NCBI GenBank assembly: GCA_947564305.1
Contig: CANOBT010000007.1
Coordinates: 1-64,000 of the forward strand
Source: an uncultured Lachnospiraceae bacterium
GTDB taxonomy: Bacteria; Bacillota_A; Clostridia; Lachnospirales; Lachnospiraceae
Reading direction: 5' to 3'
Length of the DNA stretch: 64,000 nucleotides
This document shows, piece by piece, positions 7,420-17,386 of this stretch. Each line of letters begins with the position of its first letter. Position 1 is the first letter of the stretch. The notes beneath the pieces were generated by a model. That model was given only the letters and a program-made list of their open reading frames with translations. It ran no database searches and was not told where the DNA came from. The translations under genes and the position numbers were made by a program.

Positions 7420-8861
7420 CAATATGCCTTTCCCCAATAAACCATATGCTTCGCAGGCTTCCCACAGCAGACGCAGACATCTGATAACTGTTCCTGCTCA
7501 TCCGGGATACATCGAGAAGATGCTCCGCCGGTCTGGGCCTTAATCTCATCCTCGCAGGCTTCCTCTCCGCACCACATTGCTTTAATAAAACCACGGCTCT
7601 CATTGAACTTTTTGTTCATCTCTTCCATCGTAACCGCCGTATCTATATGAGCATCCAAAAATGCTTTTGCACGGTCAAACATATCCTTCTGCATGGTTTC
7701 CAGGATTTCTCCCAGTCTTGTGGTAATCTCGTCAATAGGAACGATAGTCTTCTCTCTCGTATCTCTGCGCACCACAACGACCTGTCCATTTTCGATGTCC
7801 TTTGGACCGATTTCAATACGAGTCGGGATTCCCTGAATCTCCTGCTCACTGAATTTCCAACCAGGAGCCTTGTCAGAATCATCAATCTTTGCCGCATATC
7901 CCGCTGCCTTTAATGTGTCAAGCAGTTCACGCGCCTTGTCCAGTACGCCTTCCTTGTGCTGCGCGATTGGAATGACCTTTGTCTGAACCGACGCAATCCT
8001 CGGTGGAAGCACCAGACCGCTGTCATCGCCATGAACCATGATGATTGCTCCGATAATTCTGGTAGACAGTCCCCAGGAAGTCTCATAGACACTGTGCAGT
8101 TCATTGTTTTTATCCGAATATTTAATCTCAAATGCATCCGGAAATGAATTTCCAAAGAAATGGCTCGTTGCAGACTGCAGCGCCTGCCCGTCATGCATCA
8201 ACGCCTCTACCGTATAGGTATCCTGTGCACCCGCAAACTTCTCGCTCTCCGTCTTGCGTCCGCATACCAACGGGATTGCCAGATCATCCTGAATAAAATC
8301 ACGGTACACATCACGCATCGTCAATGTTCTCTGCTCCGCCTCTTCAAATGTAGCGTGGATGGTATGCCCCTCCTGCCACAAAAATTCACGTGAACGCAAG
8401 AACGGCCTTGTCGTTTTCTCCCAACGAAGCACGGAACACCACTGGTTCCATACCTTCGGTAAATCCCGGTAGGACTGCACGGTCTTGCTCCATACATCAC
8501 AGAACAAAGTCTCTGAAGTCGGACGGATACAGAACTTATCCTGCAAAGGCTCTAAGCCTCCCTGTGTCACCCATGCCACCTCAGGCGCAAAGCCTTCGAT
8601 ATGGTCCGCTTCCTTTTGAAGCAATGCTTCCGGAATCAGAACCGGAAGATAGACATTCTCCACCCCTGTATCTTTGAAGCGCTTATCCAAATCCGCCTGT
8701 ATTTTTTCCCAGATTGCATATCCATTAGGAAGATAATTTAAACATCCTTTCACCCCCGAATAGTCGCACAATTTTGCCTCCCGCACAACATCTGTGTACC
8801 ATTGTGCAAAATCCACCTCTCTGGAAGTAATGGACTCCACTAATTTCTTTTCCTTTGCCAT
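7419..8861 (-). CDS. proS: Prolyl-tRNA synthetase, archaeal/eukaryotic-like short type
   Basis: 480 residues. It charges tRNA-Pro with proline. The class II catalytic core is visible with [39 protein letters not shown] (motif 2 area) and [14 protein letters not shown] (motif 3). The anticodon-binding domain begins near [11 protein letters not shown]. The C-terminal domain contains [16 protein letters not shown], the end typical of this form; there is no bacterial editing (INS) insertion. The start at 8861 is 7 nt from AGGATAGGAG. The ATG two codons upstream is too close to it. No T-box leader is visible, and the gene follows telA by 24 bp. Confidence 0.96.
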   Translation of the reverse strand: MAKEKKLVESITSREVDFAQWYTDVVREAKLCDYSGVKGCLNYLPNGYAIWEKIQADLDKRFKDTGVENVYLPVLIPEALLQKEADHIEGFAPEVAWVTQGGLEPLQDKFCIRPTSETLFCDVWSKTVQSYRDLPKVWNQWCSVLRWEKTTRPFLRSREFLWQEGHTIHATFEEAEQRTLTMRDVYRDFIQDDLAIPLVCGRKTESEKFAGAQDTYTVEALMHDGQALQSATSHFFGNSFPDAFEIKYSDKNNELHSVYETSWGLSTRIIGAIIMVHGDDSGLVLPPRIASVQTKVIPIAQHKEGVLDKARELLDTLKAAGYAAKIDDSDKAPGWKFSEQEIQGIPTRIEIGPKDIENGQVVVVRRDTREKTIVPIDEITTRLGEILETMQKDMFDRAKAFLDAHIDTAVTMEEMNKKFNESRGFIKAMWCGEEACEDEIKAQTGGASSRCIPDEQEQLSDVCVCCGKPAKHMVYWGKAY

Positions 8862-8885
8862 GATCATTCTCCTATCCTTTTTATT

Positions 8886-10031
8886 TTATCCCTGTATCTG
8901 AAGAAGTTTTTTCTTCAGTTCCCCTTCAAGATTTTGTAATTCCACCTCAGCTTCCCGGCGTTTCTGCCTGCCCTCCTGCTGAATACGCATCACCTCATCC
9001 AATGTAGAAATCAGTGATTCATTGGTCATCTTCAAAGTTTCCATATCTACAATGCCCCGCTCAGACTCTTTTGCAGTCTCAATGGTAGCCATCTTAAGCT
9101 TTGCAGCATTTTTTCTCAATAATTCATTGGTCATGTCTGTCACTTCCCTCTGTGCAGCCGCTGCCTGTGCAGAATGCTCCACGCCCAGTGACAGTACCAT
9201 CTGGCTTTTCCACAGAGGAATGGTGTTGACGATTGTCGACTGAATCTTCTCCACCATCAAAGTGTCATTGCTCTGGATCATACGAATCTGAGGCGCCGTC
9301 TGCAGGGATACCTGGCGTGTCAATTCCAGGTCATGCAGTTTCTTCTCAAACCGGTTGCACATAGAATCCAAATCCCGTGCAGCCTGCGCATCCTCCGCAA
9401 GTCCGCTTGTCTGGGCTTTGCGAAGAAGCTCCGGAAGCTTGGTTGTCTGAATCTCATGAAGCTTCATCTTTCCGGCCATAATATACATAGTCAGTTCCTT
9501 AAAATACGTGAGATTCAATTCATACATCTTATCCAGAAGCGCAACATCCTTCATGAGCTGCACCTGATGAGATTCCAACACCTTGCATATATGGTTGACG
9601 TTAGTCTCGGCCTTGTTATACTTTGCCTTCATCGCAGTAATCTTATTCGCAGGCTTTTTCATGAATCCAAAGAAGCCCTTTTCTTCTTCTACCTCATCAA
9701 AGCACTTCAATTCCTTTACGACTCCGGCCAGCAGATCACCGACCTCTCCCAAATCTTTCGAGCGCACATTGGACAAGGCATTCTCTGTGAAATCAGCCAT
9801 CTTCTTTTGAGAACCTGCTCCATACTGCAGAATCATCTGAGAATTGGTCAGATCAATCTTCTCCGCAAACTGCGCCGCCATCTGCCGTTCCTCCGGTGAC
9901 AGAACATTTTCATCAAAAACCGGTTTTTCCGGCTCCGCCTCCATCACGGGGAAGGGTGTCTTTTTCTCCTCTTCAAATGGGTCCAGTGTCAAAGTCGGTG
10001 TCGCGTTAAACGCTTCAAATTCGTTGTTCAT
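8886..10031 (-). CDS. TelA/KlaA-family toxic anion resistance protein
   Basis: 381 residues, soluble and helical with long coiled-coil stretches. It begins with a disordered acidic segment and then the family core (SPEERQMAAQFAEKIDL, a GAGSQKKMADF turn and GFMKKPANKI). TelA-like proteins are named after tellurite resistance plasmids, but chromosomal members are thought to act in cell-envelope stress. It lies 31 bp downstream of the XpaC-like gene, a common pairing that suggests the two work together. GGGAGG stands 5 nt before the ATG. Confidence 0.9.
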   Translation of the reverse strand: MNNEFEAFNATPTLTLDPFEEEKKTPFPVMEAEPEKPVFDENVLSPEERQMAAQFAEKIDLTNSQMILQYGAGSQKKMADFTENALSNVRSKDLGEVGDLLAGVVKELKCFDEVEEEKGFFGFMKKPANKITAMKAKYNKAETNVNHICKVLESHQVQLMKDVALLDKMYELNLTYFKELTMYIMAGKMKLHEIQTTKLPELLRKAQTSGLAEDAQAARDLDSMCNRFEKKLHDLELTRQVSLQTAPQIRMIQSNDTLMVEKIQSTIVNTIPLWKSQMVLSLGVEHSAQAAAAQREVTDMTNELLRKNAAKLKMATIETAKESERGIVDMETLKMTNESLISTLDEVMRIQQEGRQKRREAEVELQNLEGELKKKLLQIQG

Positions 10032-10062
10032 AGTAACCTCCCAGTTTATTGTTCATCACCAA

Positions 10063-11700
10063 TTAATGTATTTCTTTAAAATCATCATTTGTCAGTCCTT
10101 CCTGTGCCAGCATCATCTCCAATACGGAAATATCGGAGGATACATCCCATGCCTTATCCTGGAACAGGCTGTCTAACAATTTCTCAAATGCAATATTTAA
10201 TGTATCTAGTGTCTTCTCGATTTCTTTTTTGGATGAAATAATATTTTCTCCCTGTACCGGTTCAGCAGCCAAATCCTCATAGGCGTCAAGAAGCTTTACA
10301 GTCGTCGGCAGATAATAATCCAACATACGGTTAATGTCTGTCACAAGCTCCGGATTCTGCTCCACTCTGTCGAAAATACGGTCCACCAACAGCTCCATAC
10401 GGGAAATTTTTGCAGAAATCTCCGGCTCTGTGATGGCGTCATTGCAGTCATGAATCTTACGAATGTATTTCTCTCCGGTACGGATGACCTTGCGAACCTC
10501 CGGCGGCAGATTGGAATCCGGCTCTTCCGCCTGCTTCTGCACTTCTTTGGCTCTTTTCCTTGCAGCATTCTCCTGTTTCTCTTTCTGCTCCGCCTTCATC
10601 TGCTCTGTCTGGAGCATCAGATCCGTATACTGCTTATATGCATTGTCACTGACCATGAGACAGGTCTTCTGCTTATCGAAGTGTCCCTGCTTAAACCATC
10701 CTTTCTGGATCATCTTCTCCAGGTCTTTTACAATAAACCGCGGGGACTTCCCCATATGCTCCGAGAGTTCCCTGACATTACAGTACTCTCGGCTTCCCAG
10801 ACTGCGGATATAGCTTCGGAACCTTTTCACCCTTCCGAGCATCCCGTTTCCTACACCTGCCATATAGCCAAATCCGGCCGCACACACTGCCGCGCCTCCG
10901 GAAGCCACCCAAAAGGATGTGCCCATATCCCCGGTTCCAATCCCTCCAAGCAAAATCATTGCCAATCCAATCAGGGAGATACTTCCCGCCGCACATCCCA
11001 CTCCGAAAAGCATGGTTCCGCCGATTCTGGCAGGCACTGCTTTTGTATACAAAGCCGGAAGCTGTTTTTCCTCATTCCCTCTTTGTTCCGCATATTTATT
11101 CTCACTCTCATCCACTTGTTTATCCCTGTTTCCGAAACGAGAATAATATGCCTTATTCCAATTATATCTCTGGTACGACTGCTCTTGTGTCCCATTCTGT
11201 CCCTGCTGGGCGTATGTTCCGTTGCCTGCGCCCTGACCGCTGTATGTCCCGTATCCGGTCCCTTGGCTGTATGTTCCATTAAACGCTCCCTGACCTGGCT
11301 GGCTGTATGTTCCACTGGCCGCTCCCTGGCCCGGCTGGCTGTAACTGCCGTTACCGAATCCATAGCCGTATCCGCCGCCAGACTGCCCTGCACCGTTTCC
11401 GTTCCAGTTCATGTCAGAACCCTGCTGCCACTGTGATTGATTCTGCCCGTTTCCTCCCTGATACTGGTTCTTATTTTGATTCCTCTTTTTCGACGCACCG
11501 CCATTCCTGACCACACTGTCCCGTATGCCTCTGGTAAATTCACCTGCTGCATCCCTCATGCCTCTGCTGATTCCATCCGCCGCACCATTAAAGGCATCTG
11601 TAATTGTCTGATTCAACCTGCTGAAATCTCTGGAGTCAACCGCATCCTGCACATTTCTGCGGACCTCTTCTCCAAATCTTTCCCACTCCCGGTTATCCAT
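10063..11700 (-). CDS. XpaC-like (5-bromo-4-chloroindolyl phosphate hydrolysis) membrane protein
   Basis: 545 residues. The order is an amphipathic N-terminus (about 1-80), an Asn/Gln/Gly-rich disordered tract with repeated GTYSQ units (about 85-185), two hydrophobic helices (about 220-285), a winged-helix-like segment (LSEHMGKSPRFIVKDLEKMIQ) and a C-terminal helical domain like XpaC, ending EMMLAQEGLTNDDF. XpaC is known only from dye-phosphate hydrolysis in Bacillus; its real role is unclear. The ATG at 11700 lies 5 nt from AGGAGG, and a longer frame from 11766 lacks such a site. It heads the run with telA and proS. Confidence 0.82.
   Translation of the reverse strand: MDNREWERFGEEVRRNVQDAVDSRDFSRLNQTITDAFNGAADGISRGMRDAAGEFTRGIRDSVVRNGGASKKRNQNKNQYQGGNGQNQSQWQQGSDMNWNGNGAGQSGGGYGYGFGNGSYSQPGQGAASGTYSQPGQGAFNGTYSQGTGYGTYSGQGAGNGTYAQQGQNGTQEQSYQRYNWNKAYYSRFGNRDKQVDESENKYAEQRGNEEKQLPALYTKAVPARIGGTMLFGVGCAAGSISLIGLAMILLGGIGTGDMGTSFWVASGGAAVCAAGFGYMAGVGNGMLGRVKRFRSYIRSLGSREYCNVRELSEHMGKSPRFIVKDLEKMIQKGWFKQGHFDKQKTCLMVSDNAYKQYTDLMLQTEQMKAEQKEKQENAARKRAKEVQKQAEEPDSNLPPEVRKVIRTGEKYIRKIHDCNDAITEPEISAKISRMELLVDRIFDRVEQNPELVTDINRMLDYYLPTTVKLLDAYEDLAAEPVQGENIISSKKEIEKTLDTLNIAFEKLLDSLFQDKAWDVSSDISVLEMMLAQEGLTNDDFKEIH
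11211..11352. repeat. Degenerate tandem repeats encoding GTYSQ units in the xpaC-like gene
   Basis: About five degenerate units encoding GTYSQPGQGA-like decapeptides, at residues of about 117-163 of the product. They are imperfect at DNA level. The tract is probably disordered and may vary in length between strains. Confidence 0.7.
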
Positions 11701-11830
11701 CCTGTCCTCCTGCTTCCTGCTGCTATCTATTGATGACAACTCATTATCCACAACCCTCAGCCGCAAAAAATGTATATCAGAAGCACCTTAAAGATGTGAA
11801 TAACAAGTTCCAAAAGTCAACACAAACTGC

Positions 11831-11859
11831 TTGACCTCAAAAAACTTTTATATGATAAT
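11831..11859 (+). promoter_or_regulatory. Sigma-A-type promoter for the pseudouridine synthase gene
   Basis: TTGACC at 11831-11836 and GATAAT at 11854-11859 with a 17-bp spacer, about 80 bp upstream of the start codon. Confidence 0.6.
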
Positions 11860-11939
11860 TAGTTTAGACAGATTACACCAAAAAGTCAAGAAATAGATAG
11901 TAAAAGACGAGAAAAGAGAAAAATATGGAGAACATCCCT

Positions 11940-12602
11940 ATGACACCGAAAATTATTTATGAGGATAAAGATATCCTTGTCTGTATAAAACCATCTGGAA
12001 TACCGACTCAGAGCAGGCACATAGGCACACCTGATATGGTGAGCATCCTGAAAAATCATATTTATTACGAAGGCCATAAGAAAGATGACCCCTATCTCGC
12101 CGTAATTCACCGGCTCGACCAGCCTGTGGAGGGGCTGCTTGTATTTGCAAAAAATCCGGCGGCCGCCAAATCCCTCAACCGTCAGCTTCAATCTTCTGGC
12201 TTTGGCAAACATTATCTGGCGGTCCTGAGTGCTGTTCCTGCCTGTTCGGAATCCACTTTGGAACATTATATGGTAAAGGATGGCCGTACCAATATCTCCC
12301 GTATCTGTACTCCTGATACACCTGGTGCTAAAATGGCAAGGCTCCATTACAAAGTTTTAAAATATAAGGGTGCCCAGGCTCTTGCAGAAATCACCCTTGA
12401 CACCGGACGCCACCATCAAATCCGAGTCCAGATGTCTCACATGGGCTGCCCGATTGCGGGAGATGCCAAATACACTCCCCCTTCTGCGGATTGCCGGCCT
12501 ACAGCAAAGCAGCTCCAGCTCTATGCTGTCAGACTGTCTTTCCGACATCCTGTAACCGGCGAGCCCCTATCCTTTACTTATAAACCACAACTTCCTTTTT
12601 AA
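11940..12602 (+). CDS. RluA-family pseudouridine synthase
   Basis: 220 residues. It isomerises uridine to pseudouridine in rRNA or tRNA. The catalytic signature VIHRLDQPVEGLLVFAK (active-site Asp in RLD) and the later GRHHQIRVQMSHMGCPIAGD block are those of the RluA/RluC/RluD group. No S4 domain is present; the protein opens directly with KIIYEDKDILVCIKPSG. Two starts are possible. ATG 11940 has GGAG 9 nt upstream and is preferred. ATG 11925 would add five residues with a poor ribosome site. The exact target position in RNA cannot be told. It stands alone, divergent from the xpaC-like gene. Confidence 0.92.
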   Translation: MTPKIIYEDKDILVCIKPSGIPTQSRHIGTPDMVSILKNHIYYEGHKKDDPYLAVIHRLDQPVEGLLVFAKNPAAAKSLNRQLQSSGFGKHYLAVLSAVPACSESTLEHYMVKDGRTNISRICTPDTPGAKMARLHYKVLKYKGAQALAEITLDTGRHHQIRVQMSHMGCPIAGDAKYTPPSADCRPTAKQLQLYAVRLSFRHPVTGEPLSFTYKPQLPF

Positions 12603-12642
12603 GAAACTGCCGCTAAAACAAAAAACTTTCTCTGGCAGTAAT

Positions 12643-12679
12643 ACAGCAGCCGGTTGATTTCTCATCAACCGGCTGCTGT
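12643..12679. terminator. Strong hairpin between convergent rluA-type gene and spoVG
   Basis: A perfect 16-bp stem (12643-12658 with 12664-12679) around a 5-nt loop, lying between two convergent genes. T-rich sequence follows some 14 nt further on in the minus direction. It probably acts as the shared terminator, although the T-tract is not adjacent. Confidence 0.65.
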
Positions 12680-12734
12680 CATGTGCATCAACGCACTTCC
12701 TTATTTAATTTATAAAATACATTGTTTTCGGGGT

Positions 12735-13007
12735 CTAGACTTCTTCCTCCTCCCCCGTTGTTTCCTGATATCTTTCTAATATCATTCCCTGGATTCTGTC
12801 TCTTGTATCAGAGTTAATCGGGTGTGCGATATCCCTATATTCACCATCCATCGCTTTTTTGCTCGGCATTGCAATAAACAATCCCTTCTCTCCTTCAATC
12901 ACTTTAATGTCATGAACCACAAATTCATCATCAATTGTAATTGAAACTACCGCTTTTAATTTTCCTTCTTTTGCCACTTTTCGTACACGCACATCTGTGA
13001 TCTGCAT
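12735..13007 (-). CDS. spoVG: SpoVG family regulator
   Basis: 90 residues, the normal length. It starts [11 protein letters not shown] and contains [21 protein letters not shown] and the conserved [11 protein letters not shown]. SpoVG is a small nucleic-acid-binding protein that affects septation, sporulation and many post-transcriptional processes in Bacillota. ATG 13007 lies 7 nt after AAAGGAG. A 16-residue upstream extension is not conserved and is rejected. The gene ends with an acidic tail. It follows the first glgC-glgD pair by 241 bp in the same direction, so an own promoter is likely but was not located. Confidence 0.95.
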   Translation of the reverse strand: MQITDVRVRKVAKEGKLKAVVSITIDDEFVVHDIKVIEGEKGLFIAMPSKKAMDGEYRDIAHPINSDTRDRIQGMILERYQETTGEEEEV

Positions 13008-13248
13008 ATCCAGTCTCCTTTCTCTGTCTGCATTCCCCGGTACAGCCCTTCGCAAGCCTGTCCATTCATCCCATCATCCGTACCGAAAAGACTTATAACA
13101 CACCTTCACCTCTTATTTTTTTATAATTGCAGACCAGCAAAAATTTAGGATTCCATCGCCGAAAATAACGACACAATTCTAAAAAGATGCCAGCCAAAGT
13201 GCACAGTTCCAATATCCCATCCAGGGTTTTTAACGTCTGCTCCTGATG

Positions 13249-14367
13249 TCACATCAAAAATCTGTTATTTTCTTCTACAACCACTTTTACCTCACCCTCT
13301 CCTGCTTGTCTCGTATTGGCCCGAATCGTACTCCGGCTTTCTACGATACAATTTTCAATATATGTATGATCTCCAAGATATACATCATTTAAAATAATAG
13401 AATTTTTAATGACACAATGATTTCCCACAAATACCTTCTTAAATATCACCGAATTCTCTACTGTGCCATTAATAATGCTTCCGCTGCCTACCAGGCAATT
13501 CTTTACCACAGAGCCGGGATTGTATTTTACAGGCGGCAGGTCGCTCACCTTGGAATACACGGTCGGAAGTTCTTTAAAAAAGTACTTACGCACCTCCGGC
13601 TTCAAAAAATCCATATTTGTCCGATAGTATGCATCCACTCTGGAAATATTATTCCAATAGCCGCTTAGCTTATATCCATATATCTTCTTCAGGTTTTTAT
13701 ACCGAATCAGGATATCTGTCACAAAATCATAGCGCTCGTCCTCCACACAATGTTCAATCAAATCAATCAACTGTCTTCTCCGCAGGACATAAATCCCTGT
13801 GGATACCGTCTGTGAGTTCGCCACCATAGGTTTCTCTTCAAACTCCTGAATCCGTGCCGATTCATTCATCCTCACAGTACCAAAACGAGTCGCATCATCC
13901 GTATCCTGCAGTTCCTTTACTACTACGGTAATATCCGCTTTCTTTGCAATATGGTACTCCAACACCTTATTATAATCCAATTTATACACTGCATCTCCGG
14001 AGGCAATGATCACATACGGTTCATGACACCTCTTCAGGAAATCCAGATTTTGATAAATCGCATCCGCGGTTCCTCTGTACCAATAGCCATTTTCCGCAGT
14101 GATAGTCGGAGTAAAAATATAGAGACCGCCCTGCTTCCTTCCAAAATCCCACCACTTGGCAGAATTGAGATGTTCATCCAGAGACCTGGCATTATACTGC
14201 GTCAGCACAGCCACTCTTTGAACATGTGAATTGGTCATATTACTCAACGCAAAATCAATTGCCCGATAACTGGATGCAATAGGCATCGCTGCAACCGCCC
14301 GTTTTGCGGTCAGCGCCTGCATTCTTCTGCTGTTGCCGCCTGCCAAAATGATTCCTACTGCCCTCAT
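13249..14367 (-). CDS. glgD: GlgD-type glucose-1-phosphate adenylyltransferase subunit (copy 1)
   Basis: 372 residues: an N-terminal nucleotidyltransferase fold (1-235) followed by a left-handed beta-helix (about 270-360, repeated hexapeptides such as [18 protein letters not shown]). It forms with GlgC the heteromeric ADP-glucose pyrophosphorylase that makes the glycogen precursor. Unlike copy 2 it still has a substrate-loop-like motif, [12 protein letters not shown], and GTADAIYQN, so it may be partly catalytic. The start overlaps the glgC stop by 4 nt (ATGA), implying coupling. It could equally be annotated as a sugar-phosphate nucleotidyltransferase. Confidence 0.88.
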   Translation of the reverse strand: MRAVGIILAGGNSRRMQALTAKRAVAAMPIASSYRAIDFALSNMTNSHVQRVAVLTQYNARSLDEHLNSAKWWDFGRKQGGLYIFTPTITAENGYWYRGTADAIYQNLDFLKRCHEPYVIIASGDAVYKLDYNKVLEYHIAKKADITVVVKELQDTDDATRFGTVRMNESARIQEFEEKPMVANSQTVSTGIYVLRRRQLIDLIEHCVEDERYDFVTDILIRYKNLKKIYGYKLSGYWNNISRVDAYYRTNMDFLKPEVRKYFFKELPTVYSKVSDLPPVKYNPGSVVKNCLVGSGSIINGTVENSVIFKKVFVGNHCVIKNSIILNDVYLGDHTYIENCIVESRSTIRANTRQAGEGEVKVVVEENNRFLM

Positions 14368-15638
14368 ACACGATCACCTGCCTTTATCAATGTCTCACCG
14401 CTTGAAAGCACTCCTCCCATATAATCCAAGGCAGAGGTCACACCGTTGACTGCCGTATTCTTACCAATCTGTATACCGCACGGAATCACAGAATTCTCAC
14501 CGATGACTGCTAACCCGCCGCTGTAAATATCCGGTCTCAGTCTGTTAGCAGCGTCACTTCCGATTCCAATCACAACATCACTGCCTATCTGCGCATTCTC
14601 CGCTATGATTGCTTTCTCAATCACACAGTTTTCTCCAATCACGACATCCCGCATGATAATCGAGTCACGTATAACCGAACCCTTTCCGACCGTCACGCCT
14701 GCACCAAGCACAGAATTATGTATTTCCCCATAAAGCTCCGTCCCATTGCTGATGATACACCTGTCTACCACACTTTCCGGGGATATGTATTGTGGAGGAA
14801 GATTCATACAATTCGTATAAATCTTCCAGTAATCTTCATAGAGATTGAATTCCGGTATAATATCTATCAATTCCATGTTAGCCTGCCAGTAAGATTCCAG
14901 TGTTCCTACATCTTTCCAGTATCCATTATATTCATAAGCCGACATCCTCTTTCCATGCGCATGGCAATAGGGAATAATATGTTTGCCAAAATCACAGTTA
15001 GGCTGTCTGGACAGTTGAACCAATGCTTCTTTTAAAACCGACCAGTTAAAAATGTATATTCCCATAGACGCCAGATTGCTGCTCGGCCTCTCCGGTTTTT
15101 CCTCAAACCGGCGAATCTGCCCATCCTGGTCTGTAACCACAATCCCAAACCGCTTAGCCTCCTCCATAGGAACCTGCATCGCGGCAATTGTCACATCAGC
15201 TTTATGTGCCTTATGAGATGCCAGCATGACTTCGTAATCCATCTTGTAAATATGATCTCCGGAGAGAATCAGCACATAGTCCGGATGATAGCTTTCCATA
15301 TAATCCAGGTTCTGATAAATGGCATTGGCGGTTCCTGTATACCACTCGCTGTCCGCATTCTTCTCGTATGGCGGAAGAATCGTCACTCCGCCCACATTAC
15401 GGTCCAAATCCCACGGAATCCCGATTCCTATATGCGTATTCAGCCGCAACGGCTGATACTGCGTCAGTACCCCTACCGTATCAACCCCTGAATTGATACA
15501 ATTACTGAGCGGGAAATCAATAATCCTATACTTTCCGCCAAAAGATACTGCCGGTTTTGCCACTTTTGAAGTCAGTATCCCCAGTCTGCTGCCTTGTCCG
15601 CCCGCAAGCAGCATGGCAATCATTTCCTTTTTTATCAT
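14364..15638 (-). CDS. glgC: Glucose-1-phosphate adenylyltransferase, GlgC (copy 1)
   Basis: 424 residues. It makes ADP-glucose from ATP and glucose-1-phosphate, the committed step of bacterial glycogen synthesis. The N-terminal [15 protein letters not shown] loop, [30 protein letters not shown] and FEEKP motifs are all intact. The C-terminal beta-helix runs from about residue 290. GGGGGTGA precedes the ATG. It is first in the glgC-glgD pair and divergent from murC across 204 bp. A second, more diverged copy is at 31456-32664. Confidence 0.95.
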   Translation of the reverse strand: MIKKEMIAMLLAGGQGSRLGILTSKVAKPAVSFGGKYRIIDFPLSNCINSGVDTVGVLTQYQPLRLNTHIGIGIPWDLDRNVGGVTILPPYEKNADSEWYTGTANAIYQNLDYMESYHPDYVLILSGDHIYKMDYEVMLASHKAHKADVTIAAMQVPMEEAKRFGIVVTDQDGQIRRFEEKPERPSSNLASMGIYIFNWSVLKEALVQLSRQPNCDFGKHIIPYCHAHGKRMSAYEYNGYWKDVGTLESYWQANMELIDIIPEFNLYEDYWKIYTNCMNLPPQYISPESVVDRCIISNGTELYGEIHNSVLGAGVTVGKGSVIRDSIIMRDVVIGENCVIEKAIIAENAQIGSDVVIGIGSDAANRLRPDIYSGGLAVIGENSVIPCGIQIGKNTAVNGVTSALDYMGGVLSSGETLIKAGDRV

Positions 15639-15763
15639 GCCGTCACCCCCATTTCTGGTTAATTATCCCCATTATAACATTTTTTTTCTATTTCGTACAC
15701 AGAATTTACAATTTTTTCAGACAAAAAATTTACTTTTTGTTGGAATTAAACAAAAAGAACTTC

Positions 15764-15791
15764 TTTCAATTTTTATCATATATAGTATAAT
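15764..15791 (+). promoter_or_regulatory. Probable promoter of murC
   Basis: TATAAT at 15786-15791 with a weak -35 (TTTCAA at 15764-15769, 16-bp spacer), 50 bp upstream of the murC start. Confidence 0.45.
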
Positions 15792-15842
15792 AGATAGGGC
15801 GATAAAACATAACCACCTTTATGAAAAAGAAAGGAAAATATA

Positions 15843-17219
15843 ATGTATAAAATTGATTTCAGCAAGCCGATCCACATCCATTTTATTGGCATCGGCGGTA
15901 TCAGTATGAGCGGCCTTGCCAGGATTCTTCTGCAGAACGGCTTTACCATCTCTGGTTCAGACAGGGACAAATCTCCTCTCACACAACAGCTTGAAGAATG
16001 CGGCGCCCAGATTTTTTACGGTCAGAAAGCATCCAATATTATCGAAGGGATTGACTGTGTCGTATATACCGCCGCCATCAGCCGGGATAATGCGGAACTG
16101 ATTGAAGCGGTGGCAAAAAAAATTCCTATGCTGACCCGTGCGGAACTTTTGGGGCAGCTTATGAAAAACTATGAAACTCCGATTGCCGTATCCGGCACAC
16201 ATGGAAAAACCACCACAACTTCTATGATCTCCCATATCCTTTTGGAGGGGAACCTGGACCCGACCATTTCCGTAGGCGGGATTTTAAAAGCAATCGGCGG
16301 CAATATCCGCGTGGGAAATTCGGGTACATTTATCACGGAAGCCTGTGAATATACCAACAGTTTCCTGAATTTCTATCCAAAAATCGGTGTCATACTGAAT
16401 ATTGAAGAAGATCATTTAGACTTTTTCAAAGATTTGGAAGATATCCGTCATTCTTTCCACCAGTTCACAGCGCTCCTGCCCTCTGACGGCACCCTGGTAA
16501 TCAATGGTGAGATTACGGATTATCCTGAAATCTATAAAGGGTTAGACTGTAATGTCATTACCTATGGCTCGTCCGCGGACTTTGATTACAGCGCGGCCAA
16601 TATCCGGCATGATGAAAAAGGACTTGTATCCTTTGACCTGGTGAAATATGGTGAGGTTACGGAACGCATTCAGCTCTCCGTTACCGGGGACCACAATGTT
16701 TCCAATGCTCTGGCATCCATTGCTACTGCGGAGCTGTTAAGTCTCTCCATGGAAACGATTAAACAGGGACTGCTTTCTTTCTCTGGAACAGACCGGCGTT
16801 TTGAATATAAGGGAACTTTAAACGGCATTACAATTATTGATGATTATGCACATCATCCCACAGAAATCCTGGCAACTTTAAAGGCCGCAAAGCATTACCC
16901 TCATAAATCGCTCTGGTGTATCTTCCAACCCCACACCTATACCCGGACCAAGGCATTCTTCCATGAATTTGCAGAGGCCTTGTCCCACACAGATCATCTG
17001 GTGCTGGCAGATATCTTTGCTGCAAGAGAAACCGACAATCTGGGAATCTCTTCAAAAGATTTGGCAGAAGAAGTCAGAAAATTGGGAACAGACACACATT
17101 ACTTCCCCTCCTTTTCAGAGATAGAGGATTTTGTAAAAGCACACTGTGCTCCTGGTGATTTGTTGATTACTATGGGAGCCGGAAACGTTGTAGATATTGG
17201 TGAGCACCTGCTAAAATAG
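15843..17219 (+). CDS. murC: UDP-N-acetylmuramate--L-alanine ligase
   Basis: 458 residues, standard length. It adds L-Ala to UDP-MurNAc in the cytoplasm, the first peptide step of peptidoglycan. The Rossmann-like start HFIGIGGISMSGLARIL, the ATP-binding loop GTHGKTTTTSMI (about residue 118), the ACEYTNSFLNF Mg/substrate segment and DDYAHHPTEI in the C-terminal domain identify MurC rather than MurD/E/F. The gene is followed after about 170 bp by the dnaD-dnaC-prs cluster on the same strand. Confidence 0.97.
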   Translation: MYKIDFSKPIHIHFIGIGGISMSGLARILLQNGFTISGSDRDKSPLTQQLEECGAQIFYGQKASNIIEGIDCVVYTAAISRDNAELIEAVAKKIPMLTRAELLGQLMKNYETPIAVSGTHGKTTTTSMISHILLEGNLDPTISVGGILKAIGGNIRVGNSGTFITEACEYTNSFLNFYPKIGVILNIEEDHLDFFKDLEDIRHSFHQFTALLPSDGTLVINGEITDYPEIYKGLDCNVITYGSSADFDYSAANIRHDEKGLVSFDLVKYGEVTERIQLSVTGDHNVSNALASIATAELLSLSMETIKQGLLSFSGTDRRFEYKGTLNGITIIDDYAHHPTEILATLKAAKHYPHKSLWCIFQPHTYTRTKAFFHEFAEALSHTDHLVLADIFAARETDNLGISSKDLAEEVRKLGTDTHYFPSFSEIEDFVKAHCAPGDLLITMGAGNVVDIGEHLLK

Positions 17220-17303
17220 AAGTCATCCGCAGCTTCCGCACAACGTTATCTGCAAAAACCTCGAAAATGAGAAAAAAAAACTCTTTTTCCTGCCGCCTTT
17301 AAA

Positions 17304-17312
17304 TGTTATAAT
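17304..17312 (+). promoter_or_regulatory. Extended -10 promoter element upstream of dnaD
   Basis: TGTTATAAT (extended -10, TG plus TATAAT at 17307-17312), 75 bp before the start codon. No good -35 is visible, which suits an extended -10 promoter. Confidence 0.45.
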
Positions 17313-17386
17313 ACGTTTATTATCTTAATTTTGTGATGATAAACGCTGTCTATAAAAATGGAATATTTTTTAAGGTGGAGCAACAT

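Noticed and set aside
10450..11436. 328-residue open frame antisense to the xpaC-like gene
   Set aside because: Its repeats are the reverse complement of the GTYSQ repeats; no ribosome site.
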